From: Nitrospiraceae bacterium | Lineage (GTDB): Bacteria > Nitrospirota > Nitrospiria > Nitrospirales > UBA8639 | Length of the DNA: 64,000 nucleotides | Direction: 5' to 3' | Assembly (NCBI GenBank): GCA_020632595.1 | Contig: JACKFF010000011.1 | Span: 62,001-126,000 of the forward strand | In this document: one piece after another, positions 17,475 through 25,039 of the stretch | Layout of the letters: each line of letters begins with the position of its first letter | Numbering within the stretch: the first letter of the stretch is position 1 | Translations under genes and position numbers: made by a program | The notes under the pieces: model-generated | Database searches by the model: none | Told to the model about the DNA's origin: nothing | Seen by the model: only the letters and a program-made list of their open reading frames with translations

Positions 17475-20400
17475 CATCGTTTTCCGCAACCGCAGTCGTG
17501 TTAAGCGAAAATTCCGAGGTTGAACCATAGTTACCGCCTTCCAAATCTTCTGTGGCGGTGGCCGTCACAAACTCACCTGTTGTTACCGAAGCGTTCAGAG
17601 TGAGATTAAAACTCCCATTGCCGCTTCCATCCGTCGTAACGCTCGTAAAACCAAGATAGGTTTGGCCTTCTCCGTGACCGGAAGGATCTTCGCCGGTCGC
17701 AGTGGTATTCTTGAAAAACTCAACCCGGAACGAGGAACTGGCCGTGCTATTGAAGGTCCCGTCTATAGTTACCTGGGTCGGCGAATCTACATCGGCGGTA
17801 GCCAGCACAGAAAAATTCTGCAGATCGTTGGCCCCCGCATCGGCATCACCGGCGTCGTTGGCGGTAACTCCGATACTTCCTAACTCAATGCCCAAACCGG
17901 TATTTGAATGAATCTGGTTACCAAGGATACTATTGTTCGCCCCTCCGTTGACGTTCACACCATTATTGGTGTTATGTGCGATCAGATTGCCTTCCCCGGC
18001 ATTCACACCCCCAACCTGGTTACTCGCGGTGAATATCAGAATGCCATCGCCGACGTTTCCCAAGGCGGCGGTTCCCGCGGCATCGGTACCGATTTTGTTG
18101 CCCAGCACACGATTTCCCGTCCCGATAATCCACACTCCCCATTGATTATTGCCGGAGATGAGGTTTCCCTCTCCCGCATTTGAGCCTCCAATCGTGTTGT
18201 TACTCCCGTCTACAATGATTCCTCCCCAGTCCCCCACACCGACCTGTCCATTGCCGACGGCAGCAATGCCGGTAATATTGGTGCCGATATAGTTTCCCTG
18301 AATGACTGTCCCGGAAATGCCAGGATCAACATCAACACCCTCGTCATTGTTGCCGGAGATAACATTGCGGTCTGCAGCAGCGGCACTGCCAATGGTATTA
18401 TTATTCGCGGTGATCGTAATACCATCTATGGCGTTCCCCTGGTCAACCGCCCCGGTATTATCCAAACCGATCCAGTTGCCCACCACAACATTGTTGGCAC
18501 CACTGAGTTGAATACCGCTGAGGCTGAAGCGATTGATAATCAAACCCTTGATCGTACTGCCGGCGCTCCCCGAGCCAAGAGTCAGTCCGTTTGCACTACC
18601 CGCACCAGTGCCATTCAGTTCGATTTGCAAGACTCCATCATTTCCAGTCGCAAGCGTATTGGCCGATGAACCAGCCTGCGTGTACCCGTCAATCACCACG
18701 ACATCGGTAAGGGTGGTTAAAGCTGAGGACGGACTGATCGTATGCGGGCCGGCCCCCGCAATGTTGAAATTGATTTGATCCGCCGAACCATCATTACCCG
18801 TGTTGTTGGTGGCAATAATGGCTTCTCGAAGAGAAATAAACCCATCAAACCCCTTATCCGCCAGCAAGGCTGCGATCGAGGAGGTATCCCCATCGGCCGT
18901 ATCGGAGGTCGTATCGACTGTCAAAGTGCCTACGTTATCGACCACGGTAACGGAGATGGCTTGCGTGTCGAATCCACCGTTCCCGTCACTGACCTGCACG
19001 GTCACTTCATACACATTGTCCGTGTTGGCATCCCCGGGCGCCTCGAAGTCCGGAGCGGTATTAAAGACAAGGACGCCAGTGCCACTCCCGATAGAAAACA
19101 GAGCCATGTCCGCTCCACCAATGATGCTATATTGCAGCGTGTCTGCCGGTACATCTACATCTGTGGCCGTCACTGTCGTCACAGCAGTAATATTTTCACT
19201 CCGGGTAAGGGCGGCAGTGGGCCCCCCTCCGTTAGTGATGATAGCCGGGGCATCGTTGACCGCCGTCACCGTAATCGTCGCCGTATCCGTCGCCGTCGAG
19301 AAGGCCGTCGTCCCGCCATTGGTCGAGGCATCCACCTTCGTCCCTTCCGTCCCGCTCGTCTGATCCCACGCCCGGTAGGTCACCGTCGCACTGTCGGCAT
19401 TCTGCCCGTCCGGCACAAAGCGCAGGCGGTCGGTGCTACGCAGGAGGAGCGCACTGGCATCACTGACCGCCCCCACCGCCGTCCAGCCGCCCCCGATGTC
19501 GTACTCCCACGTCCCGTTGCCACTGGTCAGGGCCGTGATGGCGATGCCTTCGGCCGCCCCGCTGTCCACATCGGTGATCGAGCTGCCCACGATCGCCGAA
19601 ACCAGGTGGCCGCTGTTGTTGGTCTCATCCTCCGTAATGGTCGTCAACGACGGGCTGGACGGCGTCAACACCGGCGCATCATTTTCTGCTACCGCGGTGG
19701 TATTCAGCGAAAATTCCGATGTTGAACCATAGTTTCCGCCCCCAAGATCTTCTGTGGCGGTGGCCGTCACGTATTCACCCGCCGTTACCGAGGCGGTCAG
19801 AGTGAGGTTAAAACTAACATTGCCACTCCCATCCGTCGTCACTGTGGTGAACCCCAAATAGGCCTCACCTTCCCCGTGACTCGAGGAATCTTCCCCAGTT
19901 GCAACGGTATTCTTGAAAAATTCAACTCGAAAGGTTGTACTGGACGTACTGTTGAAAGTCCCGTCAATGGTGACTTGCGTAGGCGAATTCACATCGGCTG
20001 TCCACAGCACCGGAAAATTCTGTAGGTTGTTGGCTCCGCTATCCCCATCCCCTGCGTCGTTGGCGGTGACACCGCTGGTTCCCAAATCAATACCCAATCC
20101 AGTGTTGGAATGAATCCGGTTCCCGAGTATGGAATTGTTTGTGCCACCGGTGACGCTGACACCCTTACTGGTATTGTAGGCGATCAGGTTTCCCTCTCCC
20201 GCAGTCGTTCCTCCAATTTTGTGTGACCCGGAGCCGATCAGAATGCCCTCGCCAACGTTCCCCACTGCGGCGGTTCCCCCGGCGTTGGTACCGATTTGGT
20301 TTCCCAACATAGTATTTCCCGTACCATACAGCAACATTCCCCAATGTTGGTTACCGGAAATAAGATTTCCCTCCCCGGCATTTGACCCACCGATGGTGTT

Positions 20401-21921
20401 GTTGTCCCCGTCAATAAGGACCCCACCCCAGGTTCCTGCTCCGACCTGGCCATTCCCGATCGCCGCCGTCCCGCTGATGTCGGTGCCAATATAGTTATTC
20501 TGAATCACAGCACCGCTGATGCCGGGATCCACATCGACCCCCTCATCGTCGTTCCCGGAAATCACATTGCGGTCCGCTACAGCGGACGTTCCGATGATAT
20601 TGTTATTCGCGCTGATGGTGATCCCGTCCACGGTGTTTCCCTGATCCGCGGTGCCGGTGTTGTTGAGCCCGATCCAGTTACCGACCACGACATTGCCCGT
20701 ACTGCTCAGCTGAATGCCACTAAGGCTGAATTGATTGATGATCAAACCCTTAATCGTACTGCCGGCGGAGCCGGCACCGACATTGAGTCCGTTCGCACTT
20801 CCTGCACTGATGCCACTAAGTTCAATCTGCAACACCGCGTCGTTCCCGGTCGAAAGAGTATTGACCGAAGAACCGGTCTGGGTGTACCCGTCAATCGTGA
20901 CCACACCGGTAATGGTTGGTAAGGCGGAGGTCGGACTAATCGTATGCACGCCCGCACCGGCGATGTTGAAGTGAATGTTGTCGGTACCGGCATTGGCATT
21001 GGCATCCAGGATGGCTTGGCGAAAGGATCCGGCACCCGAATCGTTCGTGTTGGTCACCGTATAGGTGGCCAACACCCCTTCCCAGGCATCCTGGGTCGCC
21101 TGGCCAATCACGATCGAAGATTCAATGAAGCCCGTGGAGACCTCTAACTCCCAATTGGCAAATTCGCTGACATGTCCGGTCCGGTCCGTGCTGGCGGCGA
21201 TATCCGCTCCCGTGAGATCCGCTAAGGCCTGGATAGCGGAAAGGCCGCCTGCTCCACGCCCGAAGTTACAGCCGTAGATCAATAGATCGGCGTCGGCAGA
21301 CAGACTCTGTCCAATTTGTGTGAAGAGGTTGGAGTAGCGGCCACTGATCGAATTTTGTGTGAGGTAGGTGGCACCGAGATGCATCTCGGCCTCGGTGCCT
21401 TCCCCGATGAGATGAATGGCGTCGATATCGCTCCAGTCCTTGAGGGATTCCGCAATTTGTTCGATCCCGTCCCGTCTCGCATCCAGAAGAATCACTTCCG
21501 CGGCCGGATCGATCCCGTCCACAAGCATCTGGTAATTTTCAACCCGCGTATCGATGAAGACCATCTCTTTCCGATCGGACGGGGTTGAGAGGGAAAGACC
21601 GGAAGACCAGATGGCCTCACTCCTGGAAGCATCGGTGGTGGTGGAATCCGTACCGGTCTCACTTTTGACATCGGGAACACCCGGTTGATCCTGCGTGGTG
21701 GTGTCTTGAACGACTTCCGCTCCCGTAGCAAGGGCGGCTCCATCGAATAGGATCCGTGGCTCTAAGGCGAGACAGGTTCCGGTTAATCCGGGGGTGGATT
21801 CCTGGGGTGCTCGGGACTTCCGCCTCTTCTGGGCATCAGGTTTCATCGTCCTGGCATTCTTCCCCGCTTCTTGCGTCACGGGCGTGCCATGCAGATGTTT
21901 CATGTGACGATCTTCAATCAT
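16405..21921 (-). CDS. LEPR-XLL/DUF4347 giant surface protein 1 (N-terminal reading frame)
   Basis: This 1838-residue frame would join its 3' neighbour into about 2495 residues if one base of the homopolymer were removed (7488 bp is divisible by three). There is no classical signal peptide. A basic N-terminus leads to LALEPRILFDGAALATG (residues 51-67), the LEPR-XLL sorting-type motif. DUF4347 spans about 115-270. Two large right-handed beta-helix modules (about 275-740 and 1005-1465) carry N-x-I-G-G and G-N-x-I-G-x-N repeats. They alternate with cadherin-like domains and the 142-residue tandem repeats. It is probably an adhesin displayed on or secreted from the cell. Start ATG 21921; an alternative ATG lies at 21903. 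Family members are exported by type I-like routes; the neighbouring TolC/HlyD/M50 operon is the obvious candidate. Confidence 0.9.
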   Translation of the reverse strand: MIEDRHMKHLHGTPVTQEAGKNARTMKPDAQKRRKSRAPQESTPGLTGTCLALEPRILFDGAALATGAEVVQDTTTQDQPGVPDVKSETGTDSTTTDASRSEAIWSSGLSLSTPSDRKEMVFIDTRVENYQMLVDGIDPAAEVILLDARRDGIEQIAESLKDWSDIDAIHLIGEGTEAEMHLGATYLTQNSISGRYSNLFTQIGQSLSADADLLIYGCNFGRGAGGLSAIQALADLTGADIAASTDRTGHVSEFANWELEVSTGFIESSIVIGQATQDAWEGVLATYTVTNTNDSGAGSFRQAILDANANAGTDNIHFNIAGAGVHTISPTSALPTITGVVTIDGYTQTGSSVNTLSTGNDAVLQIELSGISAGSANGLNVGAGSAGSTIKGLIINQFSLSGIQLSSTGNVVVGNWIGLNNTGTADQGNTVDGITISANNNIIGTSAVADRNVISGNDDEGVDVDPGISGAVIQNNYIGTDISGTAAIGNGQVGAGTWGGVLIDGDNNTIGGSNAGEGNLISGNQHWGMLLYGTGNTMLGNQIGTNAGGTAAVGNVGEGILIGSGSHKIGGTTAGEGNLIAYNTSKGVSVTGGTNNSILGNRIHSNTGLGIDLGTSGVTANDAGDGDSGANNLQNFPVLWTADVNSPTQVTIDGTFNSTSSTTFRVEFFKNTVATGEDSSSHGEGEAYLGFTTVTTDGSGNVSFNLTLTASVTAGEYVTATATEDLGGGNYGSTSEFSLNTTAVAENDAPVLTPSSPSLTTITEDETNNSGHLVSAIVGSSITDVDSGAAEGIAITALTSGNGTWEYDIGGGWTAVGAVSDASALLLRSTDRLRFVPDGQNADSATVTYRAWDQTSGTEGTKVDASTNGGTTAFSTATDTATITVTAVNDAPAIITNGGGPTAALTRSENITAVTTVTATDVDVPADTLQYSIIGGADMALFSIGSGTGVLVFNTAPDFEAPGDANTDNVYEVTVQVSDGNGGFDTQAISVTVVDNVGTLTVDTTSDTADGDTSSIAALLADKGFDGFISLREAIIATNNTGNDGSADQINFNIAGAGPHTISPSSALTTLTDVVVIDGYTQAGSSANTLATGNDGVLQIELNGTGAGSANGLTLGSGSAGSTIKGLIINRFSLSGIQLSGANNVVVGNWIGLDNTGAVDQGNAIDGITITANNNTIGSAAAADRNVISGNNDEGVDVDPGISGTVIQGNYIGTNITGIAAVGNGQVGVGDWGGIIVDGSNNTIGGSNAGEGNLISGNNQWGVWIIGTGNRVLGNKIGTDAAGTAALGNVGDGILIFTASNQVGGVNAGEGNLIAHNTNNGVNVNGGANNSILGNQIHSNTGLGIELGSIGVTANDAGDADAGANDLQNFSVLATADVDSPTQVTIDGTFNSTASSSFRVEFFKNTTATGEDPSGHGEGQTYLGFTSVTTDGSGNGSFNLTLNASVTTGEFVTATATEDLEGGNYGSTSEFSLNTTAVAENDAPVLTPSSPTLTTITEDDTGNSGHLVSAIVGSSIADVDTGAVEGIAITGLTSGNGTWEYDIGSGWTAVGAVSDLTALLLRSTDSIRFVPDGQNADSATVTYRAWDQTSGTEGTKVDASTNGGTMAFSTATDTASITVTAVNDAPVLTSASPTLTSITEDQTNNSGDLVSAIVGSSITDVDTGAVEGIAITGLTSGNGTWEYDIGGGWTAVGAVSDATALLLRSTDSLRFVPDGLNADSATVTYRAWDQTSGTEGTKVDASTNGGTTAFSTATDTALITVMAVNDAPVLTPASPTLTTIMEDDTSNSGHLVSAIVGASITDVDTGAVEGITITGLTSGNGTWEYDIGGGLDGGGGGQ
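16432..16440 (-). other. Nine-base C (coding-strand G) homopolymer causing a +1 frameshift
   Basis: The sister repeats have an eight-base segment here interrupted by another base (ccgccccc or cccaccccc-like). This copy has nine consecutive C. The extra base makes the repeat 427 instead of 426 bp and shifts the reading frame, so the upstream frame ends at 16405. Phase variation, a fixed mutation or a sequencing error are all possible. Confidence 0.85.
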
Positions 21922-22411
21922 GCTAGAAACCGGATGACGAATAATCTCTGGTCAGTAATTGTTGAAAAAGGCTTGATACCCCATAGGTCATCGCTTAATC
22001 AGAGTGGTCCCCTCAAAAAGGAGGACCTCCTATATCCTTTGTCGGACCTTGGGAAAAGACTCTTGATGCGGATTAAGAACCGTTTTAGGGGGTTATTTTC
22101 CGGCTACTAACTGTTGGTGGACGTTCTGTCACGTATCGAAAACATATTGTAAGTTGGGTTACCGGAAATGGCATTGAATACCACGTCATTCCAGTTATCG
22201 ATCAGTCTCTTCGGAAGGCATAGGGAATTGGCTTGCCTTTGTCTACTTTTCACCTTAAGAGCCTTAACGGTTTTTCCGATACACAGGCACACTCTCACTT
22301 CACCGGAGAATAGGTTCAGACAGCTCACCCCAACACCAAGCCACAAGGGACACATGGACCGGGCGACAAACCACAGACATTCCGACACCTAACAGAGAGA
22401 GGGAAGAGGGG
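21922..22411. other. Divergent intergenic region between surface protein 1 and the MinD/ParA-like gene
   Basis: It should hold the promoters for both genes. A palindrome AGGAGGACCTCCT lies near 22018-22030, about 100 bp upstream of the surface-protein start. It could be an operator or a ribosome-binding site of an unseen short leader on either strand. No larger gene is visible. Confidence 0.4.
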
Positions 22412-23326
22412 ATGGAGATTCAAAAAACCGTACAAGCGCTTCAGCGATTGAAAGGACAGGAAACTATCCTACACGCGGCCGGCGTCGATACGGCCGATAC
22501 AAGCAAGGCCCCATCACCCTGCCATGTCATTGGCTTTGCCGGTGCCAAGGGAGGAGTCGGAACGACCACGGTGGCACTCAATGTCGCCATGACCCTTGTT
22601 CATGGAGGCCATCGCGTCATTTTTGTCGAGCTGAGCCCCCATTTAGGAACTGCCGCATGGCTCCTTCACATGCCACCCCAATCGCCTTTGCGCCATACAT
22701 CGACAACGGTAACAGACATGAATGAAGCGGTTGTGAGCCAACTGCTCATGCAACATTCGACAGGACTGCAAGTCCTCTGTGTATCCACCTGGGATCAAGA
22801 AGTGGGGGCTCAAATCTCCACGGAATTCCTGACAGTGTTATTCCGGGAACTCAAAGGACTCGCAGACTATCTGATACTTGATTTTCCTTTGGAACTCTCT
22901 TTTCCATCCATGTGTTTTCTCGGTCAATGTCAGATCCTTGATCTTGTGATGGAGAGCGATGCCATTGGGATGAATTTAGCGAAAAACCAATTAGCGTTTA
23001 TCCGAAGCCACTGCGAAGCTCCCGTGTTTGTCACTCTTGTGAATCGCTCGGGTATTCCATTAGCTGACGGGCTGCAGGGTATCCAGAAAGAAGTCGGCTA
23101 TGACATCCCTGTCGTTATTCCCACGGCCCCGGAGTTATGTTATACCGCCGGCCTGAAAAAATTGCCGATCGTCTGCTTCAACCCCGAAAGCGTCCTTGCC
23201 ATACAGTTTGCCAAATTGAGCGAACATCTGCTCGGCTACTTTTCCGGAGACGGTCCGGATCCCAAACGAGACCGACGTGGCCGGGACCGCCGGAAAGGCA
23301 ACCGTCGCGACCGTGGTGTCTGGTAA
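22412..23326 (+). CDS. MinD/ParA-family ATPase (CpaE/TadZ-like)
   Basis: This 304-residue P-loop ATPase carries the deviant Walker A motif GAKGGVGTTT at residues 44-53, with the signature Lys of the MinD/ParA group. The switch region contains LILDFPLELSF. The first 35 residues are an extension, and the last 25 are extremely Arg/Lys-rich (DRRGRDRRKGNRRDRGVW), suggesting nucleic-acid or membrane-lipid binding. A strong purine-rich ribosome-binding site precedes the ATG. Family members position large complexes at cell poles or other sites (CpaE/TadZ, FlhG, MinD). Lying between surface protein 1 and its presumed export operon, it may localise the secretion apparatus. This role is inferred from context only. 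No ParB partner is nearby. Confidence 0.82.
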   Translation: MEIQKTVQALQRLKGQETILHAAGVDTADTSKAPSPCHVIGFAGAKGGVGTTTVALNVAMTLVHGGHRVIFVELSPHLGTAAWLLHMPPQSPLRHTSTTVTDMNEAVVSQLLMQHSTGLQVLCVSTWDQEVGAQISTEFLTVLFRELKGLADYLILDFPLELSFPSMCFLGQCQILDLVMESDAIGMNLAKNQLAFIRSHCEAPVFVTLVNRSGIPLADGLQGIQKEVGYDIPVVIPTAPELCYTAGLKKLPIVCFNPESVLAIQFAKLSEHLLGYFSGDGPDPKRDRRGRDRRKGNRRDRGVW

Positions 23327-23485
23327 TCTCTCCTCTCGTTTCCAGGGAACGTTCTGAAGAAGATGCCTTCACACATCTGCCACTCCTGCCTCATGTCATC
23401 TACAAATTGACGAGTCCCCTCTCTCATATCAAAGACCATCCCGCCTACGTGAGCGCGCCTCTCCAACTCCACGTTACCATCTCAC

Positions 23486-23856
23486 AATCAGGCTCCGCTT
23501 TTCCGAATGAGAAAAGAGGCCGCTCGTGCCCGGAGATGCCCCATCACACTTTGCCCATTGCCCTTCACATGGACCACCCCTCGCACCACTTGATTCCAGG
23601 AGGGATCCGTGTCCGTCACATTTAGCTCCACCCGATACACGGAATACTCGGGAATCAATCTGCCCCGCGCATCCTGGCGCACGGGCACACTTCCGGAATA
23701 GGTGGAGGCTAAATACGGTAACGCCATTTCCGATTCGTCCACATGACGAAGGTCCCGAAGCTGTCCTTGTCGGGCCTGTCGCGTGGGGTCGTCCGGATAA
23801 AACCATCCTGTATTCCCCACCGAAAGCCGGGCTTTTCCCTTTTCCGTGGCGAGGGC
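23486..23856 (-). repeat. Copy A of a 371-bp direct repeat
   Basis: This segment repeats 24669-25039, the 3' end of the M50-HlyD gene. By eye there are about 13 mismatches and no indels. At 23856 the similarity stops and the sequence switches to one coding LEPRILFDGAAL. Confidence 0.92.
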
Positions 23857-23916
23857 GGCTCCATCAAACAGGATCCGTGGCTCTAAGAGGGTGTCGGGCA
23901 TCAGAAGTCTACACAC
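23488..23916 (-). pseudogene. Chimeric ORF: LEPR motif fused to the C-terminus of the M50-HlyD protein
   Basis: The 142-codon open frame begins near a GTG at 23916 or ATG at 23901. It reads LLEPRILFDGAALAT and passes directly, in frame, into EKGKARLSVGNTGWFYPDDP and the rest of the M50-HlyD C-terminal domain. About eight residues differ from the intact copy. The junction falls in a short stretch (gagggc) shared by the two parent genes, pointing to microhomology recombination. Whether it is expressed is unknown. No good ribosome-binding site is seen and its 5' end abuts the toxin-antitoxin promoter on the opposite strand. It is probably a recombination relic. If expressed, it would display the presumed export motif on a fragment of the exporter itself. 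Confidence 0.7.
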
Positions 23917-23926
23917 ATAAATACAG

Positions 23927-23959
23927 TTGACAGAAATCCTTACTCTATAGTAAGGATTT
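23927..23959 (+). promoter_or_regulatory. Candidate promoter and operator of the toxin-antitoxin pair
   Basis: A perfect 11-bp inverted repeat (AAATCCTTACT / AGTAAGGATTT, 23934-23944 and 23949-23959) with a four-base centre lies 24 bp before the antitoxin ATG. It directly follows a TTGACA (23927-23932). Such palindromes are typical autoregulatory sites for AbrB/VapB antitoxin complexes. The -10 element is not clear. Confidence 0.6.
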
Positions 23960-23982
23960 AATTTAAATGAAAGGAGGATGCC

Positions 23983-24222
23983 ATGCCCGTTGCCACATTA
24001 ACCAGCAAAGGACAAATTACCCTTCCTAAGAAAATCCGAGAACAATTAAAACTACAACCCGGAGATCGGGTGGAGTTTCTTGTGGGGACTGATGGGCGGA
24101 TTACCGTTTGGCCGGTGACCTCGGATGTCACAATTTTAAAAGGTCTGATTCCCAAGCCAAAACAACCGGTCACCCTTGAAGCCATGCGAGCTGCCATCAA
24201 GCAGCGAGGGAGCCAACCATGA
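23983..24222 (+). CDS. AbrB/MazE-type antitoxin
   Basis: This 79-residue protein has an N-terminal SpoVT/AbrB swapped-hairpin DNA-binding domain: ATLTSKGQITLPKKIREQL, then LQPGDRVEFLV. Its C-terminal tail of about 30 residues would wrap the toxin. It is preceded by AAAGGAGG, a strong ribosome-binding site. Its stop overlaps the PIN-toxin start by four bases, so the pair is translationally coupled. It should neutralise the toxin and repress its own promoter through the palindrome just upstream. Confidence 0.92.
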   Translation: MPVATLTSKGQITLPKKIREQLKLQPGDRVEFLVGTDGRITVWPVTSDVTILKGLIPKPKQPVTLEAMRAAIKQRGSQP

Positions 24223-24617
24223 TAGGCCTCGATACGAATGTGCTCGTCCGCTATCTCGTCCAAGACGATCCCGCCCAATCCAAAGCTGCAACGCAACTTA
24301 TTGAGAAGCAATGCTCTCAGGAAAAACCCGGTTTTTTAAACCACTTGGTGTTGTGTGAAACGCTTTGGGTTCTTGAGGGCTGTTACCGCCAGACAAAAGA
24401 GACTCTCGTAAAGACCATCGAACAAGTATTGCGTGTCGCCCAATTACGAGTTGAAGATCCTCAGGTGGTCTGGCAGGCTTTGGACGATTACCGAAAGAGC
24501 CGTGCCGATTTTGCCGACCATTTATTGAGCCGAGTTAATGGTGGTCATGATTGCACCACGACCGTGACGTTTGATCGTGAGGCAGGGAAGTCTCCAGGAT
24601 TTTCCTTGTTGCCGTAG
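24219..24617 (+). CDS. PIN-domain (VapC-type) ribonuclease toxin
   Basis: This 132-residue PIN-domain protein retains the acidic residues expected for a Mg-dependent RNase: D5 in GLDTNVLVRYL, E47 in CETLWVLE, D97/D100 in RADFADHL and D119 in TFDREA. Its length is normal for VapC. It would cleave tRNA or rRNA when freed from the antitoxin. It is convergent with the M50-HlyD gene, 54 bp away. The whole pair is bracketed by the two copies of the 371-bp repeat, so it probably arrived with, or was captured during, the rearrangement. Confidence 0.92.
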   Translation: MIGLDTNVLVRYLVQDDPAQSKAATQLIEKQCSQEKPGFLNHLVLCETLWVLEGCYRQTKETLVKTIEQVLRVAQLRVEDPQVVWQALDDYRKSRADFADHLLSRVNGGHDCTTTVTFDREAGKSPGFSLLP

Positions 24618-24668
24618 CCGAAGAAAAGGCCGCTCAAGCAGCGCATCCCCCCCACGTTTCCTTCTAAG

Positions 24669-25039
24669 AATCAGGCTCCGCTTTCCCGAATGAGAATGGA
24701 GGCCGCTTCTGCCCAGAGGTGCCCCATCACACTTTGCCCATTGCCCTTCACATGGACCACCCCTCGCACCACTTGATTCCAGGAGGGATCCGTGTCCGTC
24801 ACATTTAGCTCCACCCGATACACGGAATGCTCGGGAATCAATCTGCCCCGCGCATCCTGGCGCACGGGCACACCTCCGGAATAGGTGGAGGCTAAATACG
24901 GTAACGCCATTTCGGATTCGTCCACATGACGAAGGTCCCGAAGCTGTCCTTGTCGGGCCTGTCGCGTGGGGTCGTCCGGATAAAACCATCCTGTATTTCC
25001 CACCGAAAGCCGGGCTTTTTCTTTTTCCGTGGCGAGGGC
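24669..25039 (-). repeat. Copy B of the 371-bp direct repeat (inside the intact M50-HlyD gene)
   Basis: This is the native 3' end of the M50-HlyD gene, in the same orientation as copy A, 1183 bp away. Homologous recombination between the copies would delete the toxin-antitoxin pair and leave an intact M50-HlyD gene ending or a LEPR fusion. Confidence 0.92.

Noticed and set aside
18742..19725. Long plus-strand open frame of 327 codons within the surface-protein-1 gene
   Set aside because: It is antisense to the repeat-rich adhesin; its Arg/His/Gly-rich translation reflects codon bias of the opposite strand.
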